Source: Arachidicoccus sp. (lineage in GTDB: Bacteria > Bacteroidota > Bacteroidia > Chitinophagales > Chitinophagaceae). From it: a stretch of 64,000 nucleotides of DNA. Positions 1 through 9,228 of the stretch are shown here, piece after piece. The DNA is taken from the NCBI GenBank assembly GCA_028283605.1, contig JAPWKH010000013.1, positions 59,950-123,949 of the forward strand, read 5' to 3'. The notes beneath the pieces are model-generated. The model had not been told where the DNA came from. It saw only the letters and a program-made list of their open reading frames with translations, and made no database searches. Positions within the stretch are counted from its first letter, which is position 1. The number at the start of each line of letters is the position of its first letter. Position numbers and translations under genes: made by a program.

Positions 1-273
1 AGAAAACAATTCGTGTCGCTGGTACTTCCATTTATTTGGTTTTTCATCTAACAAATACTGAAACTCTTTATGAGCTTTGCCCAAATCGTGGAAAATAATA
101 GCAACTTTTAAAATATCCCAAAAGCGTTCTCCTATACCTGATATATCAGCAGCTTTTGGGAAGGCTGTTTTGAGGAAATTATAAATAACCAAACAATCAT
201 CAATATGTTCCTTTAAAGAAATTGCTGGAGTACTTTGTTTGCTGTTTTTTGACTTTGCCAATAATTCCATCAT
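1..273 (-). CDS. cas3: CRISPR-associated nuclease/helicase Cas3, N-terminal part (cut by window edge)
   Basis: The first 91 codons are present; the gene continues beyond the left edge. Translation from the ATG at 273 gives a Cas3'' HD-nuclease start: His23 in a KEHIDD context and the metal-binding pair His62-Asp63 in AIIFHDLGKAHKEF, followed by a further His at residue 87. In type I systems Cas3 is recruited by Cascade to degrade the unwound target. The ATG lies directly against the cas5 stop codon (no spacing), so it is the last visible gene of a minus-strand operon. A second ATG follows immediately at 270 and either could be used. The helicase domain cannot be seen here. The call rests on the HD motif plus the Cascade genes next door. 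Confidence 0.9.
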   Translation of the reverse strand, partial: MMELLAKSKNSKQSTPAISLKEHIDDCLVIYNFLKTAFPKAADISGIGERFWDILKVAIIFHDLGKAHKEFQYLLDEKPNKWKYQRHELFS

Positions 274-942
274 CTACTCAAAATTCAATTCATGAAAATA
301 TATGTTTACCTCTTTGCCGTTTGGCAATTTATCCTTGTATGCAGTGATTGGTGTGTCAAAAGTTTTTGCTTTGTAACCAATAATGCTGTATGGTTCTGTA
401 CCCAAATTTTTTCTCGGAAATTCATCAGTAAAGTATTGAGGCAGTGCTTGAATTTGTCCGGGCAAATGATGTTTAAACGGAACTATCTGCCCTTTAATTT
501 CAGTAGCGTTCTCTACTTTTTCCAATTGTTCTTTGGCAGAAATATTCGTTACGGTTGCTAAATCATTCATTCTGCCTAACAGTAATTGAAAATATGGAGC
601 AGACAGATATTGAGCTATTTGTTCATCCGGCGTATAGATGCGCAAGAAATTATTGAACAAGAATTTCCTGTAAATAATGTTAGACTTCGCATTATTCGTA
701 GGCTTACCGTCTTTACTGCTGATTTGATAAATAGTTTCGAGATCTTCGCCCTCACCTTCGTATTCAAAATAGTAGCCCAACCGTAAATTGGTGTGATGCA
801 AATATTGACCCGCGGCTGCATTAATTAACCCCAATACCGTACTCAATGGTGGCACCTCCAATGTAGGCTGTGTGCCACTAATAAGATTCGGGTATCTGAA
901 ACTTGCTGTCCAACTCGTTATGTCAATTTTATACACTTTCAT
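274..942 (-). CDS. cas5: Cas5 subunit of type I-B Cascade
   Basis: This 222-residue RAMP-fold protein begins MKVYKIDITSWTASFRYP and carries the Cas5 N-terminal signature PPLSTVLGLINAAAG at about residues 31-45, as in the Cas5t/Cas5b subfamily. Cas5 caps the 5' handle of the crRNA in Cascade and contacts the large subunit. The start is separated from the cas7 stop by one base, and its stop abuts the cas3 start, so translational coupling is likely. The length is normal for the family. Subtype assignment comes from the neighbouring Cst1-like and Cst2-like genes. Confidence 0.92.
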   Translation of the reverse strand: MKVYKIDITSWTASFRYPNLISGTQPTLEVPPLSTVLGLINAAAGQYLHHTNLRLGYYFEYEGEGEDLETIYQISSKDGKPTNNAKSNIIYRKFLFNNFLRIYTPDEQIAQYLSAPYFQLLLGRMNDLATVTNISAKEQLEKVENATEIKGQIVPFKHHLPGQIQALPQYFTDEFPRKNLGTEPYSIIGYKAKTFDTPITAYKDKLPNGKEVNIYFHELNFE

Positions 943-943
943 A

Positions 944-2032
944 TTAAGGCAATTGTTTTTTTACTTGCTCGCAATATTGGTCAATAGCTTGATTGATGCT
1001 TAACACTTTTACGTTTTCAAACTCCGTTGCTAACGACTTCAAATCATCGTTATATTCATCCATAAATCCGCTACGTTTACCAATGAATATAGTTCCTTTA
1101 AACTGGCTTTTATAGTCGTTTAAAACTTCTTTCAACCCTTCAATATTTAATATCGCCCTTTCACTTTTTTGTCCTTCGCCAACAGCAATGTGAGAAAAAG
1201 GATGATTACCTGATGTTGTTGTAGCCAGCACAACAAATTTAGGAGTAACATCTGCCATATTATTAGTTTGCATAGCACATCCAGATATGGTTTTCAAGGC
1301 AGAAATAGTATCAGTAATACGCCTTTCTCGAATGTCTTTGTCTAACTGAACTAATTTCTGTGGTTCGCCCGATTTTGTTTTTACAAATGGGTCATTGATT
1401 TGCAATGCTCCTTTAGCAATTGCCTCTTCTTTTATTTTGTCCGTAAGGTTCTTAAAACCGGTTTTGTTATAGTTAGCAAATGTGCCTACTTGAAACAAAT
1501 CCAAAGAAAACATTCCTTTCATAATTGCAGAATATTCTTCTTTGCTGTAAGGCACACTATCTCCGTCTTGCCTTGCCATACTTGACCAATTTTCTGCTGT
1601 TGTAACACCTGTAACAGAAACAATGGCAGAGTTTTTAAGAGGAGAAACTCTTGTAACAGTTACATCCTCTTTTTGCTCTTTCCCTTTTTTATCCAAAATA
1701 GGATTACCGTCTTCATCACGCACCACATCCTTTGCGGCTTTCATATACCCAAACACATCATCATCAGCATACACAACTGGGTCTGCATCTGTAAAAGCAA
1801 TTTTTGTATCTCTTGTAACAGGGGATAACTCCCAAGCATGGTTTGTTTTTAAGCACTCCCGCCACCAATAACGCCACGCTTGACCGGAAACATAAGTATA
1901 GGCTCTTCCGTTTTTGTAAACTTTTTTTGTTGCAACAGCATTGTCAAAATTACTGCTGGTGCTTTTGCCTGCATTGTTTAGAGCTACAATATCTACATCT
2001 AATAGAATGAAGCCTTGTGTTTTTAAGTTCAT
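944..2032 (-). CDS. cas7: Cas7 backbone subunit of type I-B Cascade (Cst2/DevR family)
   Basis: The protein has 362 residues. The N-terminus (GFILLDVDIVALNNAGK, then YTYVSGQAWRYWWRECL near residue 47) is the classic Cst2/DevR start, where conserved residues line the RNA-binding palm of Cas7. Several Cas7 copies coat the spacer part of the crRNA. The gene lies 12 bases after cas8 and one base before cas5 on the minus strand. An acidic and lysine-rich insertion near residues 100-125 (VRDEDGNPILDKKGKEQKED) would fit a surface loop. No frameshift or missing segment is evident. Confidence 0.93.
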   Translation of the reverse strand: MNLKTQGFILLDVDIVALNNAGKSTSSNFDNAVATKKVYKNGRAYTYVSGQAWRYWWRECLKTNHAWELSPVTRDTKIAFTDADPVVYADDDVFGYMKAAKDVVRDEDGNPILDKKGKEQKEDVTVTRVSPLKNSAIVSVTGVTTAENWSSMARQDGDSVPYSKEEYSAIMKGMFSLDLFQVGTFANYNKTGFKNLTDKIKEEAIAKGALQINDPFVKTKSGEPQKLVQLDKDIRERRITDTISALKTISGCAMQTNNMADVTPKFVVLATTTSGNHPFSHIAVGEGQKSERAILNIEGLKEVLNDYKSQFKGTIFIGKRSGFMDEYNDDLKSLATEFENVKVLSINQAIDQYCEQVKKQLP

Positions 2033-2044
2033 AATTTTAAGTTT

Positions 2045-3581
<1,537 letters not shown>

Positions 3582-3651
3582 AATTTCTCTCTTGTTTTAA
3601 AATAAGAAAGCCTGCCTTGGTGCAATTATAATTACATACCAAAAAAGTTCT

Positions 3652-3681
3652 GTTTCAATTCCCTCTTAGCAGGCATTCTAC
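3652..3681 (-). CRISPR. solitary CRISPR-repeat-like element between cas6 and cas8
   Basis: Read on the minus strand (the cas strand), these 30 bases begin GTAGAATGCC and end GGGAATTGAAAC. The length and the ATTGAAAC 3' end match the usual type I-B repeat, whose last eight bases become the crRNA 5' tag. There is no second repeat at array spacing, so this is a lone repeat. The sequence after it (3651 downward) looks like a spacer and partly matches 3726-3746. A -7-like box TTTCTTTG at 3690-3683 would start transcription near the repeat. GCCTGC inside the repeat can pair with GCAGGC near 3611-3616. Known analogues are the CreR/CreA RNAs found between cas6 and cas8 in other type I systems; the assignment here is inference. 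Confidence 0.6.
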
Positions 3682-3725
3682 GCAAAGAAAGTCAATTATA
3701 TTTAAATAAAAAAATAAAAGATATA

Positions 3726-3746
3726 TTACAACCTAAAAAGGTTCTT
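3726..3746 (-). promoter_or_regulatory. candidate self-target of the crRNA-like element
   Basis: On the minus strand this segment (AGAACCTTTTTAGGTTGTAAT is 21 bases, described here as two parts: AGAACC and TTTTTAGGTTGTAAT) agrees at 17 of 21 positions with the sequence that follows the lone repeat. The mismatches are at positions 6, 12, 14 and 15. Positions 6 and 12 are ones that type I Cascade flips out and tolerates. The five bases 5' of it are TTTCA, a motif known as a type I-B PAM in Clostridium. It sits 13 bases after the cas6 stop and about 36 bases upstream of the -7-like box. Cascade bound here could block readthrough into cas8. The AACCT/AGGTT palindrome inside it could instead be a weak cas6 terminator. 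Confidence 0.4.
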
Positions 3747-3758
3747 GAAAATAATATT

Positions 3759-4556
3759 TTACCTTTTTTCGATACATACGCACCCACCACCAACTGTACT
3801 ATTATACACGCCAACTCCTGCATTTATTAACAACTCTAACGCTTCCAATTTTCCTTTTATTTTCAACTGAAAATTTACATACCCTTTAACCTTCGTTTCT
3901 TCAGGCGTATATGCTTTAATTGTTATCAGCCTTGCTCTTGGCGGATTTTTATAGAATAACACTTCCATCTCCGTATCGGCAAAAGCATCTTCCACATCAT
4001 TATACAAGATTTTATACTTGGATTGCCAGTTGTACATCAATTGCGGAATAAAATCAGGATGTTCCGGTGCAAGAAAATCATAGTATCCATTCTCATTAGG
4101 TTTGCTGCTCACTATCAGAGATAATGGTTGCAACACTATTTCCTGTAATGGTTCTTTGCTTAATCCAAGCGGCGCAGATTCTACTTGGCTAATTCTGAAT
4201 TTTGTCCTGCTTTTCCTGTCCGCTATTTCAATTTCCTGATTTAAGAACAACCCTTTAATAAAAACTTCCGCAGCCTGCGGCAAATGAAACGACACTATAA
4301 CTTCTGCTTCGGGTGTAAGCATATGCATCCTGTCGCCCTGAATTTTAAAAGGCGTTTTAATATCCGAGAAGGTAAACAGCTTAAATGTTTTTAAAGAATT
4401 TCCGGATCGCCTATATCCTGTCTCGTGTAGGAAGTACGCATAATCACTGTCGGCCTGCTGCAATATTTTATATACAACAGCACTCAATGGATACTGGTAA
4501 TTGAGCGGCAAAATAGCCGGAAAATTTAAAGCAAAAAGTTTCAGTCTAAAGCGCAT
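3759..4556 (-). CDS. cas6: Cas6 pre-crRNA endoribonuclease
   Basis: The protein has 265 residues, the normal Cas6 length, and begins MRFRLKLFALNFPAILPLNYQYPLS, a RAMP-fold first strand. The diagnostic glycine-rich C-terminal loop is present at about residues 246-258 (AGVGVYNSTVGGGCV), slightly different from the usual GxGxxxSxGFG because Cys replaces the aromatic/Gly pair. Cas6 cleaves precursor crRNA within each repeat, leaving the 8-base 5' tag. It is the first gene of the minus-strand cas operon, followed by the lone repeat element and the zinc-ribbon ORF. A His around residue 29 as seen in some Cas6 enzymes is not visible; Tyr28 and nearby residues may serve instead. Confidence 0.9.
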   Translation of the reverse strand: MRFRLKLFALNFPAILPLNYQYPLSAVVYKILQQADSDYAYFLHETGYRRSGNSLKTFKLFTFSDIKTPFKIQGDRMHMLTPEAEVIVSFHLPQAAEVFIKGLFLNQEIEIADRKSRTKFRISQVESAPLGLSKEPLQEIVLQPLSLIVSSKPNENGYYDFLAPEHPDFIPQLMYNWQSKYKILYNDVEDAFADTEMEVLFYKNPPRARLITIKAYTPEETKVKGYVNFQLKIKGKLEALELLINAGVGVYNSTVGGGCVCIEKR

Positions 4557-4622
4557 AATTGATTTATTTAATACAGTAACTCAAAATACACGGCAAAATC
4601 ATCATATATCACAACAGCTATA

Positions 4623-4630
4623 CAAAGCTA
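4623..4630 (-). promoter_or_regulatory. putative -7 promoter element for the cas operon
   Basis: The minus strand reads TAGCTTTG, an exact fit to the Bacteroidota -7 box TAnnTTTG, 66 bases upstream of the cas6 start. No convincing -33 TTTG was found at the right distance, so this remains a motif-based suggestion. Confidence 0.4.
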
Positions 4631-4867
4631 ATATATTTAGTAATATAAAAGTTAATATTTTTAGTATTTAAAAAAGCTTACTTACGCATACTACGTCTTA
4701 TGGCTTCTGTTGTTTCAACTTCATAAAACTAACAATCATTTTTCATACGAACAAAAAAGCTAACCCCTCGATTAGCACTAAAATTGAGATTTCAAAACGG
4801 TATTTGCTCCCTGCTTTATCAAATTCAAGTCGGGCAATTTGTTAGCTGCAAGACAGCAACTTGTATA

Positions 4868-5320
4868 TTAGTCTTCAAACACTTCAAAGCTTTTATCGCC
4901 CAATAAATTTATAGTTACATATCTAACCCGCTTGGTTCTTACCGTGGTTTCAGTTTGCAGTTTTTCGTTATAAGCAAGAAAGCCAATAAAAGCAAAGCTT
5001 GCAAACTTTACCTTTGGAAAGCAGTTCTAACAAAATATCGAAACAGGTGCGGACAATTCTGGACGAATTTCTATCTCCGGTAAGCTTACCATATTTCTCT
5101 TCTTTTTAACTTTTAAAATCCTTTCTTAGAAAAAATTCAATCACATAAAGAAGAATTGTCGTAACATTTAATATCTACGTGATATTCGTTCTTTTCTGTA
5201 CTAAAACGATAATGCAACATTTTGACTAAATATGCAGGAAAAGCAAATGGGTTTCTTTTGGTTTCGCCTATTTTATAAAATTTATAGGGGCATCGAACAT
5301 TTGAAAAGTTATGGTATCAA
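4868..5320 (-). pseudogene. degraded gene remnant (unknown family)
   Basis: No intact ORF covers this stretch, but the minus strand carries successive coding-like fragments in different frames. Near 5275-5141 it encodes KFYKIGETKRNPFAFPAY and then VKMLHYRF, ending NSSLCD-stop. A middle piece reads RIVRTCFDILLELLSKGK. From about 5000 to the stop at 4868 it reads SFAFIGFLAYNEKLQ and TKRVRYVTINLLGDKSFEV. Ordered this way the pieces look like one small hypothetical protein broken by at least two frameshifts and an early stop. I do not recognise the family. The flanking 4640-4860 shows nothing I can assign. Confidence 0.5.
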
Positions 5321-5382
5321 AGGCTTGTACGCTTTTACCCGGTTTGCGTTGTAAACGGGTTTTGGTACTAGTCTCCGACAGT

Positions 5383-5417
5383 AAAAAAGCTCTAATCAAA
5401 AATCAGGGGCTTTTTTC
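5383..5417 (-). terminator. intrinsic terminator of tyrS
   Basis: On the minus strand an AAAAAAGCCCC arm pairs with GAGCTTTTTT across a 13-base loop and ends in a T run, 33 bases after the tyrS stop. The stem is also symmetrical enough to act in both directions. Confidence 0.6.
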
Positions 5418-5449
5418 TTTAAATCCTTATCAAATTACTGCGCAATGCC

Positions 5450-6721
5450 TTAATTTACTTCTAACAGATAATAATTTTTCTTCCCTTTTTGAACAAGCAA
5501 ATATTTTTTATGCAACAACATTGTTGCTGTTATTTGCAATTGTATATCCTCTGCTTTTTTTCTATTGATACTGATACCGCCGTTTTGCAACATTTTTCTT
5601 GCTTCTCCTTTGCTGGGAAATATTTTTGTATCCGCTAAAAAAGTAATTACGTCTGCATTTAAGAGTGATGCAGGAATCGAAATTTTCTGAACGCCTTCCA
5701 TATTCTGTAAATCTTCTTCACTTAAACTTTCAGCCGGGGCATGTTGATTGGAAAACAATTTTTCTGTTGTTTCAATTGCTTTATGGTATTCTTCTTGTCC
5801 GTGAACGAATGAAGTGATTTCCTGTGCCAAACACTTTTGCAGCAAGCGTTTTGAGGCATCAGCTTTATGAACAGTAATTATCTCGTCCACTTCTTCTTTT
5901 GTCAAAAAAGTAAATATTTTAATCCAGTTCTCAGCGTCTTCATCCGATGCGTTCAACCAGAACTGGTAGAATTGGTAAGGCGATGTTTTATCTGCATCCA
6001 GCCACACATTCCCGCTCTCCGTCTTACCGAATTTGGTACCATCCGCTTTTTTTATCAACGGACAAGTAAATGCAAAAGCATCTCCGCTTGCTTTACGGCG
6101 AATCAATTCTGTGCCTGTAGTAATATTTCCCCATTGGTCGCTGCCGCCCATCTGGAGCTTACAATTTTCATTTTTATAAAGCCAATAGAAATCGTATCCC
6201 TGCATTAGCTGATAAGCAAATTCTGTATAAGAAATGCCGGCATCGCCTTCTATTCTTTTCTTCACACTTTCTTTCGCCATCATATAATTTACGGTAATAT
6301 GTTTGCCGGTATCGCGCAGAAATTCGATAAAAGAAATATTCTTAAACCAATCGTAATTATTTACCAAGACTGCAGCATTTTCATTATTGGAAGTGAAATC
6401 CAAAAACCTGGAAAGTTGTTTTTTTATACCTGCAATATTAATATTCAGTTGTTCTTCATTCAATAAATTTCTTTCGGCGCTTTTACCGCTTGGATCGCCG
6501 ATCATTCCGGTTGCGCCACCAACCAATGCATAAGGTTTATGTCCGGCACGTTGCAAATGCACCAACAATAATATCGGCACAAGGCTTCCGATATGCAAGC
6601 TGTCTGCCGTAGGGTCAAAACCTATATATCCCGATGTTTTTTCTTTTAATAATTGTTCCTCTGTTCCCGGCATGATATCCTGCAACATGCCGCGCCAGCG
6701 TAATTCCTCAATCAAGTTCAT
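5450..6721 (-). CDS. tyrS: tyrosine--tRNA ligase
   Basis: This cytosolic class I aminoacyl-tRNA synthetase charges tRNA-Tyr. The 423-residue protein has the expected length for the bacterial TyrRS form. Visible landmarks are the ATP-binding HIGS motif at residues 43-46, the tyrosine pocket around YDFYWLYKNENCKLQMGGSD, and the KMSKS-equivalent KFGKTESG near residue 230. A C-terminal S4-like RNA-binding domain (LLNADVITFLADTKIFPSKG onward) ends near residue 420. The gene is monocistronic on the minus strand, with a terminator after it and a candidate -7 box 18 bases upstream. Nothing in it is unusual. Confidence 0.97.
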   Translation of the reverse strand: MNLIEELRWRGMLQDIMPGTEEQLLKEKTSGYIGFDPTADSLHIGSLVPILLLVHLQRAGHKPYALVGGATGMIGDPSGKSAERNLLNEEQLNINIAGIKKQLSRFLDFTSNNENAAVLVNNYDWFKNISFIEFLRDTGKHITVNYMMAKESVKKRIEGDAGISYTEFAYQLMQGYDFYWLYKNENCKLQMGGSDQWGNITTGTELIRRKASGDAFAFTCPLIKKADGTKFGKTESGNVWLDADKTSPYQFYQFWLNASDEDAENWIKIFTFLTKEEVDEIITVHKADASKRLLQKCLAQEITSFVHGQEEYHKAIETTEKLFSNQHAPAESLSEEDLQNMEGVQKISIPASLLNADVITFLADTKIFPSKGEARKMLQNGGISINRKKAEDIQLQITATMLLHKKYLLVQKGKKNYYLLEVN

Positions 6722-6738
6722 TATAAATTAATTTCCTG

Positions 6739-6746
6739 CAAATGTA
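6739..6746 (-). promoter_or_regulatory. putative -7 promoter element for tyrS
   Basis: The minus strand reads TACATTTG, matching TAnnTTTG, 18 bases upstream of the tyrS ATG. The -33 half is not clear. Confidence 0.45.
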
Positions 6747-6885
6747 ATTGATGACGAAGAATTTATAATGTCGAAAAAAAATTTACAAGCTTTAATAAAA
6801 AATAATTATTACGTAATATTACTTTAGTATTATTTTTAAGAGATGACGAGAAAAATTTCCTTAATTATTACAGCATATTTTATGC

Positions 6886-7518
6886 CTACAATGAATCTTT
6901 AGTAATAATTATGTTTTCGTTATCTCCAAATTGCACAGAAACGCTGTATCCTAAAGGTTTGTAATATTCTTTCAATATGGAAACAATTTTATCCTCTGTT
7001 TGTTTTTTATGCAGGTTATTGCTTTCCATTTGCTTTTTAGTTTGCGTGTATAAAGAGGCCTGAATTGCGTTGTAATAATCAGTATTTGTGGAAGCAAACC
7101 ATCCTTCTTTTGTAATGCCTGTGGCCATATCCAGGACAAGTTCATAGCTCAATAGTTTTGGCTCCGGAAGATGTATGGCAATTATTTTTCCATTTGGAAA
7201 TAAATTTATTTTTTCCTGTTGCAAATCCACACCATACTTCGCAATATATGGTACAGAAATGTTTACGGTGTTTTCCAAAAATATTTTTTTTAAATTATCG
7301 GAAATGCTGCCGTCGTTTTGAATATTGGTATTTTTAATAGTTGCCGTACCATGTATTTCAAGAGAAGATAATTCTGATATTTCTTTTATAAAGGCTTCGT
7401 TGGTAGCAATATTTTCTATTTTCACGGAACCGTTTTTCTTGCCTAAAAAATAAGCCAAAAGCCCGATAATGATGACTAAAATTAGTACAAGAACCGCTGT
7501 AGAAAACCTGAATTTCAT
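6886..7518 (-). CDS. DUF4230 membrane-anchored protein
   Basis: A 210-residue protein with an N-terminal membrane anchor (STAVLVLILVIIIGLLAYFL, about residues 6-25) and a soluble domain facing out of the cytoplasm. The soluble part matches the DUF4230 pattern, with a SLEIHGTATIK strand, NISVPYIAKYGVDLQ, and LPEPKLLSYEL. The biochemical role of this family is unknown. It follows hisC by 23 bases on the same strand and is probably the last cistron of that operon, although nothing ties it to histidine synthesis. No terminator stronger than AT-rich sequence is seen after its stop. Confidence 0.8.
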   Translation of the reverse strand: MKFRFSTAVLVLILVIIIGLLAYFLGKKNGSVKIENIATNEAFIKEISELSSLEIHGTATIKNTNIQNDGSISDNLKKIFLENTVNISVPYIAKYGVDLQQEKINLFPNGKIIAIHLPEPKLLSYELVLDMATGITKEGWFASTNTDYYNAIQASLYTQTKKQMESNNLHKKQTEDKIVSILKEYYKPLGYSVSVQFGDNENIIITKDSL

Positions 7519-7541
7519 GCGCTTATTTTATTTAAAAAGAT

Positions 7542-8609
7542 TTATGATTTCTCTGCTGCATATTCTATTAAATCAGCTAAGGCATTGACCAATTCTGTAT
7601 TTTCTTTTTCAGTGCCAATGGTAATTCGTAAGCAATTTTCGCAAAGCATTACACGGCTTCTATCGCGTACTACGATACCTTTCGTGAGTAAATATTCATA
7701 CACTTGGGAAGCGTTTTTTATTTTAACCAATAAAAAATTTGCATCAGAAGGATAAACTTTTTCCACAATAGGAATTTGTTCAAATACATCTTTCAATGCT
7801 TCACGCATGGCAACAATTTCTTTAATCATATCAATCACTTGACCGTTTTCCTGCAAAGCTTGTAAAGCCAAATCCTGCGTAGCTTGACCAATGTTGTACG
7901 GCGGTTTTATTTTATTAAATACACGAATCATTTCTTCCGAAGCAAACATCATACCCAAGCGCAATCCTGCCAATCCCCACGCTTTACTAAAGGTTTGCAA
8001 GACCACAAGATTTGGATATTCTTTAAGCTCTTGCAAGAAAGATTTTTGTCGTGCAAAATTAATATATGCTTCATCAATTACTACGATGCCGTTGAAATTA
8101 TTTAAGACTGTTTCAATATCATTTCTGTTTAAAGAATTACCTGTAGGATTATTAGGTGAACAAAGCCAAATGATTTTTGTATGTTCATCGGTAAGCGCTT
8201 CCAGATGTGCAAGGTTTAATTGAAAATCGTCCAGCAACGGCGCTTTACGCACTTCCACATCATTGATGTTGGCAGATACTTCGTACATGCCGTAGGTCGG
8301 TGGGCAAATAATCACGTTGTCTGTTCCGGGATTGCAAAATGCGCGAAATAAAATATCGATACATTCATCGCTGCCGTTGCCGAGCAATATATTTTTCGGA
8401 TGAATATTTTTGATAAGAGATATTGCTTCTTTTACTTTTTGCTGATACGGATCCGGATAACGATTGTACCATTTGATGAGCGGCGAACCGAGACTGTTTT
8501 CATTGGCATCTAAAAACACTTTTGCTTCGCCCGAGAACTCATCACGAGCAGATGAATAAGGCACGAGATTCCTGATATTTTCTCTTAGTAAACTATTTAA
8601 ATCTAACAT
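7542..8609 (-). CDS. hisC: histidinol-phosphate aminotransferase
   Basis: A PLP-dependent fold-type I aminotransferase that converts imidazole-acetol phosphate to histidinol phosphate. The 355 residues include the substrate-binding FLDANENSLGSP at 32-43, the PLP Asn/Asp context SPNNPTGN at 151-158 and VVIDEAY, the PLP-binding Lys209 in TFSKAWGLAGLRLG, and a final phosphate-binding RITIGT segment. The start lies 5 bases after the GNAT gene stop, so the two are probably co-translated. It belongs to the attenuator-controlled hisG-hisD operon. Confidence 0.96.
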   Translation of the reverse strand: MLDLNSLLRENIRNLVPYSSARDEFSGEAKVFLDANENSLGSPLIKWYNRYPDPYQQKVKEAISLIKNIHPKNILLGNGSDECIDILFRAFCNPGTDNVIICPPTYGMYEVSANINDVEVRKAPLLDDFQLNLAHLEALTDEHTKIIWLCSPNNPTGNSLNRNDIETVLNNFNGIVVIDEAYINFARQKSFLQELKEYPNLVVLQTFSKAWGLAGLRLGMMFASEEMIRVFNKIKPPYNIGQATQDLALQALQENGQVIDMIKEIVAMREALKDVFEQIPIVEKVYPSDANFLLVKIKNASQVYEYLLTKGIVVRDRSRVMLCENCLRITIGTEKENTELVNALADLIEYAAEKS

Positions 8610-8614
8610 AAAAA

Positions 8615-9037
8615 CTATAATAATTTTTGATAGTGAAATCCAATAATTTTATATCCTTGATTTGCCCAGAATTTTTGCCCTGAAGAATTTGTAACATAGC
8701 AATTAAGTTCGCTTGCAACACAATCTGTTTCTTTGGCATAATTATAAATCCATTGCATTAATAAATTACCCACTCCTTTATTTCTATATTCAGGTAAAAC
8801 GACAACATTATCAGGTTCAATATGTTTTCCAACATAATATTTAACTAATATCCACAATCCAGAAATACCAATAATATTGTCTCCGTCAAAAATGCCTATA
8901 CACTTATACCCGGCTTGGAACATTTCTTTTAATCTGTTTTCCAAAATTCCTATAGATGCATCTTTTGAAAGTAATTGAAAGAATGAAATTATTTTTTGAG
9001 ATTTATCTTCTTCCAAAAATTTAAATTCAATTTTCAT
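8615..9037 (-). CDS. GNAT-family N-acetyltransferase inside the his operon
   Basis: The 140 residues show a GNAT fold: the acetyl-CoA pyrophosphate loop EYRNKGVGNLLMQWIY (about residues 85-100), then SELNCYVTNSSGQKFWANQGY, the usual motif B ending, and a short beta strand at the end. The substrate cannot be inferred. The gene sits between hisD and hisC, 191 bases after hisD and 5 before hisC, so it is probably transcribed with the pathway. It is not a known histidine enzyme. Confidence 0.85.
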   Translation of the reverse strand: MKIEFKFLEEDKSQKIISFFQLLSKDASIGILENRLKEMFQAGYKCIGIFDGDNIIGISGLWILVKYYVGKHIEPDNVVVLPEYRNKGVGNLLMQWIYNYAKETDCVASELNCYVTNSSGQKFWANQGYKIIGFHYQKLL

Positions 9038-9105
9038 GATTTTAAAAATTTAACTGCATTTACATTATTTGAAATTAAAATTGATTGAAAAGCATCAGCA
9101 ATTTT

Positions 9106-9175
9106 GCCGTCATGCCCGATAGTCAAGCATCTCAAAAAATGTGTTGAGAAATTCCCGCTTTCGCGGTAATGATGT
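9106..9175. repeat. REP-like palindromic repeat in the hisD-GNAT gap
   Basis: The segment contains GCCGTCATGCCCG and ATTCCCGCTTTCGCGGTAAT, diverged copies of the CGTCATTCCCGCGAAAGCGGGA palindrome family found at several other intergenic sites in this window. It fills most of the 191-base gap. Confidence 0.5.
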
Positions 9176-9228
9176 GGAAGCGTTTTCATTATTACTTAAT
9201 TATCTACAACTTCATCAATTATTAACTA

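Noticed and set aside
3601..3640. A second CRISPR repeat after the lone repeat
   Set aside because: GCACCAAGGCAGG...TTTTAAAAC has the right end spacing, but fewer than half of the positions agree with the 30-mer, so it is not called a repeat.
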